Source: Lichenifustis flavocetrariae
GTDB taxonomy: Bacteria; Pseudomonadota; Alphaproteobacteria; Rhizobiales; Beijerinckiaceae
Direction of reading: 5' to 3'
DNA length: 64,000 bases
NCBI RefSeq assembly: GCF_026130545.1
Contig: NZ_JAMOIM010000007.1
Coordinates: forward strand, 1-64,000
The notes below the pieces were generated by a model. It worked only from the letters and a program-made list of their open reading frames with translations, ran no database searches and was not told where the DNA came from. Position numbers and translations under genes: made by a program. Positions within the stretch are counted from its first letter, which is position 1; the number at the start of each line of letters is the position of its first letter. Shown one piece after another: positions 15,914-24,738 of the stretch.

Positions 15914-17467
15914 ATGCTGCCTTCACTCCGCCACGCGGTCCTCGCCTCGACGCTTCTGGGAGGTCTCGCGGGTGTTTCGCCGCAGCCTGCGCTGGCCGAC
16001 CCCGGCGACATCATCTTTGCCCGGTCCCAGGACGCCGACAGCCTGGACGTGGCGCGGGTCTCGACAACAATCTCGTTTCAGGTGATGCAGCAGATCTACG
16101 ACAATCTGCTGAACCTCGATGACAAGGGCAAGGTGGCGGGTGGGCTTGCGGCCAGCTACACGGCCAGCCCCGACAACATGACCTTCACGTTCACGATGCG
16201 GCCGAACATCAAGTGCCACGACGGCACCACCTTCGACGCCAAGGCCGCCAAATGGAACATCGACCGGGCCGTCGACCCGAAGACCGGCAGTTCCAACGCC
16301 TCGTCTTACGGCAGCATCACGAGCACCGAGGTCAACGGTGACGTGTTGACCGTCAAGCTGTCGAAGCCCTATTCGCCGTTGCCGACCTTCCTGGGCAGCG
16401 CCCAGGCCTTGATGATGTGCCCGGCCACCATCCAGGGCAGCGACGTGAAGCCGGTTGGCACCGGCCCGTGGAAGTTCGTCGAATGGGTGCGCAACGACCG
16501 GCTCGTGCTCGCCCGCAACCCCGATTACGTCAACGTAAATCCGTTGGTCACCAATCCCGGCGCGCCTTACGCTGCGCGCCTGATCTTCCGCGTCATTCCG
16601 GAGGGTCCATCCCGAATGGCGGCGCTGAAGACCGGCGAGGTGACTTTCGCCGAACCCTCGCTGCAGGATGCGGCCGACCTCGCGAAGGACAAGACCTACA
16701 CGGTCTACACGGGTGCGGGCCGAACCGGGCAGCTCGCCTATGTGGGCTTCACGGCCAAGATCCCGCCCCTCAACGACGTGCGGGTTCGCCGCGCCATCGG
16801 CTATGCGCTCGATCGCGACTCGATGGTGGATATCGGTTTCAACGGCCTCGTCCAAGCCTCACCCTGCCCCGTGGCGCCGGGGCTGCTCGGCTACGATCCG
16901 AAAAAATGCGCCGAGTGGGCGACCTCCTACGATCCCGAGAAGGCCAAGGCGCTGCTCAAGGAGGTCGGCTACGGGCCCGACAAGCCGCTGAACATCACGC
17001 TCTCGGTGTCACCGCTCCAAGGCTGGGACGAGTCGGACGTCGTGATGCAGCAGCAGCTCGCCGCGGTCGGCATCAACGTCAAGATCGAGCAGCGCCAGTT
17101 CGCGACCTGGGTCGACTATATGTCGGGCAAAAACAAGGAGACGACAGGCACTCCCGCGATCTGGACCATGGGCATGTCGGGTCCCGACCCGGACTACCTC
17201 GTGTTCCTGTTCCAGCCGCCGGGCTATGCCGGCCAGGGCATCGACGATCCAGAGCTGCAGAAGATGCTGGTCGACCAGCGGGCGCTGTCGGGGGCCGAGC
17301 GCGAGGCCAAGGTGCTCGAGATCCAGAAATTCCTGCTCACCAACGCCTATGAAGTGCCGCTTTTCACACCAGGCTGGTTCTGGCTCGCCACGAGCAAGAG
17401 CGCCGTCACGGGCTTCAAGCAGGGCTACAACGTCATGCCGCTCTTCAACGACGTGAAGCTGCCGTGA
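15914..17467 (+). CDS. Periplasmic peptide-binding protein (SBP_bac_5)
   Basis: Binds peptides or related solutes in the periplasm for the ABC permeases that follow. 517 residues, usual for the DppA/OppA class. The signal peptide runs to about residue 28 (PQPALA). Class features include the DADSLDVAR start, VMQQIYDNLLNLD, NIKCHDGTTFDAKAAKWNIDR and the VRRAIGYALDRD segment. First gene of an operon with two permeases, two ATPases and a hydrolase (next gene 28 bp on). Substrate specificity is open: this class also binds nickel, glutathione and opines. Confidence 0.92.
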   Translation: MLPSLRHAVLASTLLGGLAGVSPQPALADPGDIIFARSQDADSLDVARVSTTISFQVMQQIYDNLLNLDDKGKVAGGLAASYTASPDNMTFTFTMRPNIKCHDGTTFDAKAAKWNIDRAVDPKTGSSNASSYGSITSTEVNGDVLTVKLSKPYSPLPTFLGSAQALMMCPATIQGSDVKPVGTGPWKFVEWVRNDRLVLARNPDYVNVNPLVTNPGAPYAARLIFRVIPEGPSRMAALKTGEVTFAEPSLQDAADLAKDKTYTVYTGAGRTGQLAYVGFTAKIPPLNDVRVRRAIGYALDRDSMVDIGFNGLVQASPCPVAPGLLGYDPKKCAEWATSYDPEKAKALLKEVGYGPDKPLNITLSVSPLQGWDESDVVMQQQLAAVGINVKIEQRQFATWVDYMSGKNKETTGTPAIWTMGMSGPDPDYLVFLFQPPGYAGQGIDDPELQKMLVDQRALSGAEREAKVLEIQKFLLTNAYEVPLFTPGWFWLATSKSAVTGFKQGYNVMPLFNDVKLP

Positions 17468-17495
17468 GGCTGAACCGGCGCAGGAAGGTCGCTCC

Positions 17496-18419
17496 ATGAC
17501 GCGCTTTATCCTGCGTCGGCTGTTCACGGCCCTGATCACGCTGATCATTTCGAGCTTTCTCGTCTGCATGCTGATCCATCTGATCCCCGGCGATCCTGTC
17601 GCGATGATGATGGCGCAGAATTCATCGCCGACCCCCGAACAGCTTGCCGCCATGCGGCATATGCTCGGGCTCGACCTGCCGCTCTGGCAGCAATATTTCC
17701 ACTACGTGGGCCGTCTTCTCACGGGCGACATGGGGCGTTCCATCTTCGGCAGCGAGCCGGTCGGCAAGCTGCTGCTGGAGCGACTGCCCAACACCTTCGC
17801 GCTCGCTTTCGCGGGGCTCGCCATCGCGATCGGCTTCGGCATGCCGCTCGGCTTCTTCGCGGCCTACAAGAAGGGCAGTTGGGCCGACAGCGCGCTCATG
17901 GCCTTCGCGGTCGCCGGTGTGTCGGTGCCGAATTTCTGGCTGGGCCTCATGCTTGTTCTGCTGTTCTCGATGACGCTCGGCTGGCTACCGGTCGCCGGTG
18001 AGGATTGGCGAAGCATGATCCTGCCGGCCGTGACCCTCGGAGTGACCTATATGGCCATCATCGCCCGCATGACCCGCTCGGCCATGATCGAGGTGTTCAG
18101 CGAGGACTTCATCCGCACGGCGCGAGCCAAGGGCCTGCCGGAATCGATCGTCATGTTCCGCCACGCGCTGAGGCCCGCCATGATCAGCGTCGTGACCATC
18201 ATCGGCGTCGTGTTCGGCTACCTTATGGGCGGGGCCGTGGTGGTCGAGAACGTGTTCAGCTGGAACGGTCTCGGGCGCCTCGCCATCCAGGCCATCAACT
18301 ACCGCGACTATCCGCTGATCCAGGGTTTCATCCTGCTGTTCGCAACCATTATCGTCGTGATGTCGGTTCTGCTCGACATCGCCTATGCATGGCTCGACCC
18401 ACGGATTTCGGTCCAGTGA
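17496..18419 (+). CDS. Peptide ABC transporter permease, DppB type
   Basis: Inner-membrane subunit, 307 residues, with the family N-terminus (FILRRLFTALITLIISSF), the short periplasmic LIPGDPV motif, about six membrane segments and the EAA loop ending DFIRTARAKGLPE that docks on the ATPase. Overlaps the next gene by 4 bp (GTGA). Complete, in frame and typical. Confidence 0.94.
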   Translation: MTRFILRRLFTALITLIISSFLVCMLIHLIPGDPVAMMMAQNSSPTPEQLAAMRHMLGLDLPLWQQYFHYVGRLLTGDMGRSIFGSEPVGKLLLERLPNTFALAFAGLAIAIGFGMPLGFFAAYKKGSWADSALMAFAVAGVSVPNFWLGLMLVLLFSMTLGWLPVAGEDWRSMILPAVTLGVTYMAIIARMTRSAMIEVFSEDFIRTARAKGLPESIVMFRHALRPAMISVVTIIGVVFGYLMGGAVVVENVFSWNGLGRLAIQAINYRDYPLIQGFILLFATIIVVMSVLLDIAYAWLDPRISVQ

Positions 18420-19318
18420 GCGTCGTCGTCCCCGCGGCGCAAAGCCTGCCCGCGCCACTCACGAGGATGGCCTCACCCCGCCGGTTGCTGCTGCGGCGCA
18501 TGCTGCGGTCGCGCTCGTTCCTGATCGGCGGCGGCATCGTTGTCTTCGTCGCCCTCGTGGCGATCTTCGCGCCGGGCCTCGCCCCTTTCGATCCCGATCG
18601 GATCGGGGCGGGCAAGCGGCTTGCCGCGCCGGGCGCCAAGTTCCTGCTCGGGACGGATGAATTCGGCCGCGATATCCTGAGCCGCGTGATTTTCGGCGCG
18701 CGTTACACGCTCTACATCGGCCTCGTCGCCGTCGGTATCGGCCTTCTTTGCGGGGTCGTGATCGGCGCCACAGCGGCCTATGCGGGCGGCTGGTTCGGCG
18801 GCTTGCTGATGCGTACCATCGACCTCCTCTACACGTTTCCCGACGTGCTGATCGCGTTGGGCCTCGTGGCCTTTCTTGGCCCGAACCTCACCAATGCCAT
18901 GATCGCGGTGGGCATCAGCGCGATTCCCTACTACGCTCGCGTGACCTATGGCGTGGTGCTGTCGGAGCGCCAGAAACCCTATGTCGATGCGGCCCAGGTT
19001 GTGGGCGCGGGCCATCTGCGGGTCGTGGTGCGCCACCTCATGCCCAACGTGCTGCCGCCCATGATTGTGGTGGCCTCGCTCGGTTTCTCGGCCGCCGTTC
19101 TATCGGCCGCGGCCCTGAGTTTCCTCGGCCTGGGCGCGCAGCCACCCACGCCCGAATGGGGGCTGATGCTCTCGACAGGGCGCAACTACATCACCCGCGA
19201 TCCCTGGCTGGTGATCGGCCCCGGTGTCGCGATCTTCATCACGGTGATGGCCTTCAACCTGTTCGGGGATGGGGTGCGCGACCTGCTCGATCCGCGCCAA
19301 CGGCAAAGGACGCAGTGA
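18416..19318 (+). CDS. Peptide ABC transporter permease, DppC type
   Basis: Second membrane subunit, 300 residues from the GTG at 18416, which overlaps the stop of the first permease. It carries the LGTDEFGRDILSRVIFGAR signature of DppC proteins, about six membrane segments and the EAA loop (PYVDAAQVVGAGHLRVV). The frame is open further upstream but that part is a shadow of the first permease. Forms a heterodimer with the DppB-type protein. Confidence 0.93.
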   Translation: MSVVVPAAQSLPAPLTRMASPRRLLLRRMLRSRSFLIGGGIVVFVALVAIFAPGLAPFDPDRIGAGKRLAAPGAKFLLGTDEFGRDILSRVIFGARYTLYIGLVAVGIGLLCGVVIGATAAYAGGWFGGLLMRTIDLLYTFPDVLIALGLVAFLGPNLTNAMIAVGISAIPYYARVTYGVVLSERQKPYVDAAQVVGAGHLRVVVRHLMPNVLPPMIVVASLGFSAAVLSAAALSFLGLGAQPPTPEWGLMLSTGRNYITRDPWLVIGPGVAIFITVMAFNLFGDGVRDLLDPRQRQRTQ

Positions 19319-19322
19319 GCCG

Positions 19323-20330
19323 ATGGACAGAACCGCCATGCCGGTCGCGACGGATCTGCTCGACATCCAGGACCTCACGGTCACGTTCGGCGGCGGATCG
19401 TCCCGCGTCACCGCCCTTCACGGCGTCTCGTTCGATCTGCGGAAAGGCGAGACGCTGGCGCTCGTCGGCGAATCCGGCAGCGGCAAGTCGCTGACTGCGC
19501 TCTCCATCATGGGGCTCCTGCCGCCGGAAGGGCACGTTGCCGGAGGCCGGGTCATGCTCGGGAGCGAAGACCTGCTCACGCAGTCCCGCCGCGACCTCGT
19601 CCGCACCCGCGGCAGCCGCGTCTCGATGGTGTTCCAGGAGCCCATGACGTCGCTCAACCCGGTGCTGACGGTCGGTCGGCAGCTGACCGAGGGACTCGAA
19701 TTCCACCGTGGGGCGACGCGGGCCGCAGCCAAAGCGCGCGCCCTCGATCTCCTCAAACTCGTTGGGCTGACCCAGCCGGAGCGACGGATGCGGCAATATC
19801 CGCACCAACTCTCGGGGGGCATGCGTCAGCGCGTGATGATTGCCATGGCGCTCGCCTGCGAGCCCGACCTGATCATCGCGGACGAGCCGACGACGGCGCT
19901 CGACGTCAGTATCCAGGCGCAGATCATCGACCTTATGCTCGACATCAAGGAGCGGCTCGGCACCGCGATCCTGCTCATCACACACGATCTCGGCGTCGTC
20001 GCCGAGATGGCGGACCGCATCGCCGTGCTCTATGCCGGCCATGTCATCGAGATCGCCGAGTCTCTCACGCTGTTCGACACGCCGCGTCACCCCTACACGG
20101 AAGGACTGCTGGCTGCCGTGCCCCGGCTCGATGTGCTGGTGGCCGGAACGACGGCCCGGGTCAGGCTCGCGGAACTGCCTGGCAGCGTGCCGTCTCCCGC
20201 CGACCGCACCAACGGCTGCCCGTTCACGCCGCGCTGCCCGATCGCGACCGCGCGATGCGCCGCCGAGATGCCCCCGATGACACCCCTCGACGCGGCTCAT
20301 TCGGTGGCTTGCTGGGAGCGCGCCCCATGA
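19323..20330 (+). CDS. Peptide ABC transporter ATPase, DppD type
   Basis: Cytoplasmic ATPase, 335 residues. Walker [10 protein letters not shown]-loop [10 protein letters not shown], signature LSGGMRQR, Walker [14 protein letters not shown] and H-loop ITHDLGVV are all intact. The C-terminal oligopeptide-type extension contains the cysteine motif C-x5-C-x6-C ([15 protein letters not shown]), which in DppD binds an iron-sulfur cluster. Starts 5 bp after the permease stop and overlaps the next ATPase by 4 bp. Confidence 0.94.
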   Translation: MDRTAMPVATDLLDIQDLTVTFGGGSSRVTALHGVSFDLRKGETLALVGESGSGKSLTALSIMGLLPPEGHVAGGRVMLGSEDLLTQSRRDLVRTRGSRVSMVFQEPMTSLNPVLTVGRQLTEGLEFHRGATRAAAKARALDLLKLVGLTQPERRMRQYPHQLSGGMRQRVMIAMALACEPDLIIADEPTTALDVSIQAQIIDLMLDIKERLGTAILLITHDLGVVAEMADRIAVLYAGHVIEIAESLTLFDTPRHPYTEGLLAAVPRLDVLVAGTTARVRLAELPGSVPSPADRTNGCPFTPRCPIATARCAAEMPPMTPLDAAHSVACWERAP

Positions 20331-21343
20331 GTGCCGGCACGCCCCGGCCGGCGCTCATTCTGGACGGTCTGCGCAAAGAATTTCCGCACCGCCGCAGTCT
20401 CTTCGGCAAGGCCGAAGCGCCGGTCAGGGCCGTCGATGACGTCAGCTTTTTTGTACAGCCCGGCGAAACCTTGGGCCTTGTGGGCGAAAGCGGTTGCGGA
20501 AAATCCACGCTCGCCCGCCTCATCATGCGCATGATGGCGCCGACGAGCGGATCCGTTCTGGTCGACGGTCAACGCGTCGATACGCTCCTACCCAGCGAGG
20601 TGCTGGCCTATCGGCGCAAGGTTCAGATGATCTTCCAGGATCCCTATGCGTCGCTCAATCCGCGCATTCGCGCCGGCGACCTGATCGCCGAACCGCTGCT
20701 GATCCACGGCCTGGCCAAGGGTGCGGCACGTGCCGCGCGCGTGAGAGAACTGGCGGATCAGGTAGGGCTCGCGGCCTCGTCGCTCACACGCTTCCCGCAT
20801 GAGTTCTCGGGCGGGCAACGTCAGCGGATCGCCATTGCCCGCGCGCTTGCCGTGTCGCCGCGGATCGTGGTGGCAGACGAGCCGGTCTCGGCCCTCGACG
20901 TCTCGGTGCGGGCGCAGGTCCTGAACCTGATGGCGGATCTCCAAGCGGAGCGTGGCCTGTCCTACCTGTTCATCTCACACGACATCGGCACAGTGGCCTA
21001 TCTCAGCCAGCGTGTCGCCGTCATGTACCTGGGCGCCATCGTGGAGATCGGTCCGGCTCGCGACGTCCTGCGCCGGCCGCGCCATCCTTACACCCGCCTG
21101 CTGCTCGAAGCCGTGCCGGTCGCCCACCCCCGGCTGAAAAGCCGCCGTCGCGAGGTGCTGCGCGGCGAGGTGCCGAGCGCCGCGAATATCCGCGACGCCT
21201 GTCGCTTCGCGCCGCGGTGCCCAATGGCGACCGAACGCTGCCATATCGAGGTCCCTCAGCCACGCACGCTCGACGGCGACCGGCTTGTCGCCTGTCACTT
21301 CGCCGAAGACACGCCCGACCTGCCGAAAGGATTAGCCGCATGA
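20327..21343 (+). CDS. Peptide ABC transporter ATPase, DppF type
   Basis: Partner ATPase, 338 residues, with Walker A GESGCGKST, Q-loop FQDPYASLNPR, signature FSGGQRQRIAIARAL, Walker B VVADEPVSALDVS and the FISHDIGTV H-loop. A C-terminal cysteine motif (CRFAPRCPMATERC) follows. It is the intact counterpart of the broken ATPase at 9868-10512, so this cell has kept only one of two peptide systems. The start overlaps the preceding stop (ATGA). Confidence 0.94.
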   Translation: MSAGTPRPALILDGLRKEFPHRRSLFGKAEAPVRAVDDVSFFVQPGETLGLVGESGCGKSTLARLIMRMMAPTSGSVLVDGQRVDTLLPSEVLAYRRKVQMIFQDPYASLNPRIRAGDLIAEPLLIHGLAKGAARAARVRELADQVGLAASSLTRFPHEFSGGQRQRIAIARALAVSPRIVVADEPVSALDVSVRAQVLNLMADLQAERGLSYLFISHDIGTVAYLSQRVAVMYLGAIVEIGPARDVLRRPRHPYTRLLLEAVPVAHPRLKSRRREVLRGEVPSAANIRDACRFAPRCPMATERCHIEVPQPRTLDGDRLVACHFAEDTPDLPKGLAA

Positions 21344-22218
21344 CAGTCCTCACCCTGCGCTTCGGCCAATATCGCCTCGCGGGCTATCGTTCAGGCGAAG
21401 GCGGGATCCCGCTTCTTGTCGTGCATGGTGGTCCCGGCGTGCCGTGCAGCTATGTGTACGGCGCCCACAAGCACTACGCGGCCGAAGGCTTCGACGTCGT
21501 GAGTTGGGACCAGCTCGGCTGCGGCGGATCTGACCGTCCGGATGATCCCGGATTATGGCAGGTCGATCGCTTTGTCGCCGAAGTCGACGCGGTGCGCGAG
21601 CAGCTCGGCTGGGACAAATTCTTCCTGCTCGGCAATTCCTGGGGCGGCATGCTGGGCATCGAATATTGCCTAGCCCATCTCGACCACGTGCGCGGCTTCG
21701 TGATCGGCAACAGCGCCGCCAGCATGCCGCGCCTGATCCGCGGCTTTGATCGCTGCAAGCAGGGGCTCGGTTCCGACACGGCCCGCATGATGGCGCTGCG
21801 GGAAGCCGAGGGCACGGTCGATCACCCCGAATATCTCGCGGCCCGGACGCTCCTCATGTATCGCCACATGCTGCGGATGGATCACTGGCCCGAGCCGGTC
21901 CTCGACGCGATGCGGCCCGAAGGGATCGGTACCGGCCCCTTCACGGCCATGTTCGGCCCGCATTTCTACAATTGTTCGGGAAACCTCCGCGATTGGGACC
22001 GTATGGCCGACCTGCCGCGCATCACGATCCCGACGCTGGTGACGACCAGCGAATGGGACTACCTGCTGCCCGAATACGCCCGGCTCATGTGGGAGCACCT
22101 GCCCCAGTCGGAGCTCGTGATCTTCCGCAATTCCGGCCACATGCCGTTCTGGGATGCGGCCGATCGCTACCATCCCGCCGTGCTTGGCTTCCTGAAGAGG
22201 CACGCCGGGCTGCTCTGA
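21340..22218 (+). CDS. Proline iminopeptidase-like alpha/beta hydrolase
   Basis: 292 residues with HGGPGVPCSYV, the nucleophile elbow GNSWGGML, an acid in TSEWDYLLPE and a late histidine in SGHMPFW. S33 family: cleaves N-terminal proline or hydrolyses amino-acid amides. Overlaps the DppF-type gene by 4 bp (ATGA), so it is expressed with the importer and should process what is imported. It is a different protein from the hydrolase at 14820-15680; two S33 members on either side of one transporter point to a peptide or amide substrate. Confidence 0.92.
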   Translation: MTVLTLRFGQYRLAGYRSGEGGIPLLVVHGGPGVPCSYVYGAHKHYAAEGFDVVSWDQLGCGGSDRPDDPGLWQVDRFVAEVDAVREQLGWDKFFLLGNSWGGMLGIEYCLAHLDHVRGFVIGNSAASMPRLIRGFDRCKQGLGSDTARMMALREAEGTVDHPEYLAARTLLMYRHMLRMDHWPEPVLDAMRPEGIGTGPFTAMFGPHFYNCSGNLRDWDRMADLPRITIPTLVTTSEWDYLLPEYARLMWEHLPQSELVIFRNSGHMPFWDAADRYHPAVLGFLKRHAGLL

Positions 22219-22227
22219 ACGCTTGGG

Positions 22228-22395
22228 ATGTACACCGGGCCGGTCATCGATCAACATCATCACTTGTGGGACCTGTCGATGGGCAGGCATCCCTGGTTGT
22301 CGCCCGGCGACGCTTCGCTTCGTGCCCTCGGCGGGCTGTCTTCCATCGCCAACGATTACCTCGTTGAGGATTACGCGGGTGATGCTGCCATCCCG
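22228..22395 (+). pseudogene. Truncated amidohydrolase (Amidohydro_2 family), N-terminal fragment
   Basis: Starting 9 bp after the iminopeptidase stop, the frame encodes VIDQHHHLWDLSMGRHPWL and a further 30 residues (LARDYL-like SSIANDYLVEDYAGDA). This is the metal-binding N-terminus of the TIM-barrel family that includes L-fuconolactonase and 4-sulfomuconolactonase. Homology ends near 22395, where the frame runs into the antisense strand of the luxR-type gene. About 230 residues are missing. The join marks a deletion or insertion that brought the luxR gene here. It was the seventh gene of the peptide operon. Confidence 0.65.
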
Positions 22396-22406
22396 TGGTC
22401 GTACGG

Positions 22407-23129
22407 TCACAAAAGATCAAGTTCTCGGGCTTTGAAGGCCGCATGGACCTTGTTGACCGCGCCAAGCTTGCCGGCAGCCCGCCGCAGATGAAAATCGACG
22501 GTAGCCTTGCTGCGGCCGATGATCTGGGCCACCTCCCAGGCGGTCTTACCCTGCGTGGTCCAGAGGAGGCACAGGCGCTCATGCTCCGACAATCTGATGT
22601 CATTGGGTGCAGGCCGCTGCCGCCATTGCACGAACTTGCCGTGGACAGCCTGCGCCGCCGCGAGCAGGGCATGGAAATCAGAGTGGCCGACATCGGTAAC
22701 GCAAGGCCGCGGCTCCGGTCCGGCCACCGAGAACACCGCGCACGTTTGGTCGGGGCCATGAACCGGCACTGCAAATCCGCTGACGATCCCAAAAGCCTGC
22801 GCCTCGAAAAAGATGCGTCTCTCACTCGGGCTGATTGTCTTGAGATAGTCGTCCCCACCCCAGGCGAACGGCCGAATTTCCCGGTGGCCGTGCACCAGAA
22901 CGGCGTCTTCCACCTGATATTTCCTTGCTTGATAACGATCCTGCCAGGCTTGCGGATAGTTCGTCAGCAACATGCCTGCCGCTTCGACCACGTTCAGTCC
23001 AGGCTCGGGCACAGCGTAAGAGAAAAAGCGGAAACCAAGGGCAAGCGACAGAGCTTCGACCACGCCCTGCGCCTCAGTCCTTTGCTCACACGCATCGAGA
23101 CGATGGAATAACTCGGAGATCATGTGCAA
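22407..23129 (-). CDS. LuxR-type quorum-sensing regulator (no synthase nearby)
   Basis: 240 residues: an N-terminal autoinducer-binding domain (about 15-160) and a C-terminal LuxR helix-turn-helix (about 178-235, LSEHERLCLLWTTQGKTAWE, then IIGRSKATVDFHLRRA). The ligand pocket residues W62, Y66, D75 and W90 keep exactly the spacing of TraR W57, Y61, D70 and W85, so binding of an acyl-homoserine lactone or close analogue is expected. No luxI-type gene is in the window, making it a candidate LuxR solo. It converges on the truncated amidohydrolase and its start could also be the Met two codons in. The target genes are not evident. Confidence 0.88.
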   Translation of the reverse strand: MHMISELFHRLDACEQRTEAQGVVEALSLALGFRFFSYAVPEPGLNVVEAAGMLLTNYPQAWQDRYQARKYQVEDAVLVHGHREIRPFAWGGDDYLKTISPSERRIFFEAQAFGIVSGFAVPVHGPDQTCAVFSVAGPEPRPCVTDVGHSDFHALLAAAQAVHGKFVQWRQRPAPNDIRLSEHERLCLLWTTQGKTAWEVAQIIGRSKATVDFHLRRAAGKLGAVNKVHAAFKARELDLL

Positions 23130-23271
23130 CCAAGTTTCTATCGCCTTTCCGGATGCAAGCTCCGTTCCATCACCAGTGCGGTGCCGCAGGTGCCGCCAAT
23201 GAAGTGCAACGAGTCGTCATCGATCGCGCAACGCTTATAAGCACGTGTTGCGTCAAGAACGTCTTCAAATA

Positions 23272-23490
23272 TTACGCCGTAAAATGCCTCGTGCCCGGAT
23301 GCAACTCGAAGCCAATCGCGTAACGCGCGTCCTCATCGGCATCGAAGATTGGTAGCCACCGACGGTCGAGCTCCAGCCCGCCCTTGTTCCAGGACGCAAC
23401 AAGATCGATCGTTGCTCGCCCCATAGCCTGCCGGTGTTGCCGTACGGTGGCGAGCGGGGGCTCACCTTTATGCCGTAGTCGGATCGCCAT
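23272..23490 (-). pseudogene. Short open frame of unknown nature, possible gene remnant
   Basis: A 72-residue frame (start MAIRLRHKGEPP, end HPGTRHFTA) with fairly protein-like composition in its second half (WLPIFDADEDARYAIGFELH). I do not recognise the family. It overlaps the oxidoreductase remnant on the other strand at its 5' end and has no convincing ribosome site. It may be the tail of a lost gene or chance. Confidence 0.2.
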
Positions 23491-23597
23491 TCCGGATCGG
23501 GACCGGTGTCAACCCGACTCTCAAGATCATCGCCCACGCCTGGCGTGTGGCCGACAAGACCATCGTGGAACGCCGGGCTGCGGCGAGAGGACCGTGA
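23430..23597 (+). pseudogene. C-terminal remnant of a GMC oxidoreductase
   Basis: The + frame ending at TGA 23595-23597 reads LYAVVGSPFRIGTGVNPTL and then a helix with AHAWRVADKTIVERR. This matches, residue by residue, the end of the intact GMC oxidoreductase at 40775-42421 ([20 protein letters not shown], then [15 protein letters not shown]). An in-frame TAG appears just upstream and the rest of the roughly 500 residues is missing. It is a dead second copy, showing that a related sugar-oxidising gene was once here next to the threonate locus. Confidence 0.72.
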
Positions 23598-23637
23598 GCC
23601 GGGCAACGCAAGGGAGCCACGCGGATCCGGGCGCTGG

Positions 23638-24738
23638 TCAGCTTTGGCCGAGCAGCCGAAGCAGGCAATCTGGCTCGCCGAAGGCGCCGGATTTGGAGAA
23701 ACAGGCGGTCTCGGCCCAGAGGCCCTGCATGCTGCGCGAGGCGGGTACGCCGGCCTGCCATTCTCCCTCGACCAGCAAGATGTCGATCTGCAAAACGCGA
23801 CAGAGAGACGCGAAGGTCTCGCCGCCGACGACGGTCAGAGTCGTGGGTTTGGTGATGCGTGGCGCCATGGCCCCGAACCAGCGAGCGATGAGATCCGAAG
23901 CCTCGGCTCTCGCACAACCCGCGGGAAGGTCGGCAAGACACAGGCCTCTGCCATGAAGGCTCAGACTTCGGTTGATGCGATCGGCGCTGGCCGAGGCGTC
24001 CTCACCGAACCGCACGATCCAGTTGGGGGCATGCTTCCCGACACACAGGATCTGCTCGCGTGTGACCACGTGATCCGAGCCGATCACCATCAGATGCGGG
24101 CCGGGTCGCGGGGCGGTTTCAGGCGGCGGCCGGCCGTCGGTTAGCGCCAACGCGAGTCCCGCCGCGCCGCACCAGAGCGTCGGACCTCGAAGAGCGCCTG
24201 CCGATCGCACGAGGCGTCGGAGGTCGTCGTCCGAGGCAGCGTCGCAGAGGAGTAGCGGCGCATCGCCCGCGGGGGCATCGCCGCCGGACAGGACAACCGC
24301 ATTGAGGCCGTGCAATGCGACCTCTGCACGCGGATCGATCGGGAGCACCGTGGACGTGCCATCGGGCCCAAGCAGGAGTTGTCGACCGCTTCGGGTGATG
24401 CGTCCTTGGCCAGGAAATGCGGGAGCCAGGACGATGCGGCGGAACAGGCCCATCGTCGCCAGCGCGGCCAGTTCGGCGGCCCAGTGGCCGCGCAGAAGGC
24501 TGTCGATCTTCTTGAACGCGATGTCGCCACCCTCAAAGTAATGGGCGGTGGCGGCCGTAAGGGCGACGGCCTCGTCTTGGGCCTGGTCCCTGCAGGCAAG
24601 GTCGAGGACAAAGCTGCCCGCCGGCGGTGCCAGCGTCGGACGCAGCACGACCGGCAGGGGTCCGAACGCCCCGGTGAATTGCGCCGCGCTATCGAGCGCG
24701 CCCGTGAGATCGTCGGCGAGCAGGCGGAGGATCGTCAT
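23638..24738 (-). CDS. dtnK: Four-carbon acid sugar kinase family protein, likely D-threonate kinase
   Basis: ATP-dependent kinase of the DUF1537 (acid-sugar kinase) family, 366 residues. It has the N-terminal LADDLTGALDSA motif, FKKIDSLLRGHWAAEL, and the C-terminal nucleotide part with VVGGETFASL and the FSKSGAFG end. In characterised systems a DtnK kinase makes D-threonate 4-phosphate and PdxA2 oxidises it to dihydroxyacetone phosphate and CO2; the alternative OtnK route needs a dehydrogenase, an isomerase and an aldolase, none of which is here, whereas a PdxA2 gene is present at 30596. The start overlaps the DeoR regulator stop (ATGA). At 366 residues it is somewhat shorter than the usual 420 or so; no break is visible. 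Confidence 0.82.
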   Translation of the reverse strand: MTILRLLADDLTGALDSAAQFTGAFGPLPVVLRPTLAPPAGSFVLDLACRDQAQDEAVALTAATAHYFEGGDIAFKKIDSLLRGHWAAELAALATMGLFRRIVLAPAFPGQGRITRSGRQLLLGPDGTSTVLPIDPRAEVALHGLNAVVLSGGDAPAGDAPLLLCDAASDDDLRRLVRSAGALRGPTLWCGAAGLALALTDGRPPPETAPRPGPHLMVIGSDHVVTREQILCVGKHAPNWIVRFGEDASASADRINRSLSLHGRGLCLADLPAGCARAEASDLIARWFGAMAPRITKPTTLTVVGGETFASLCRVLQIDILLVEGEWQAGVPASRSMQGLWAETACFSKSGAFGEPDCLLRLLGQS

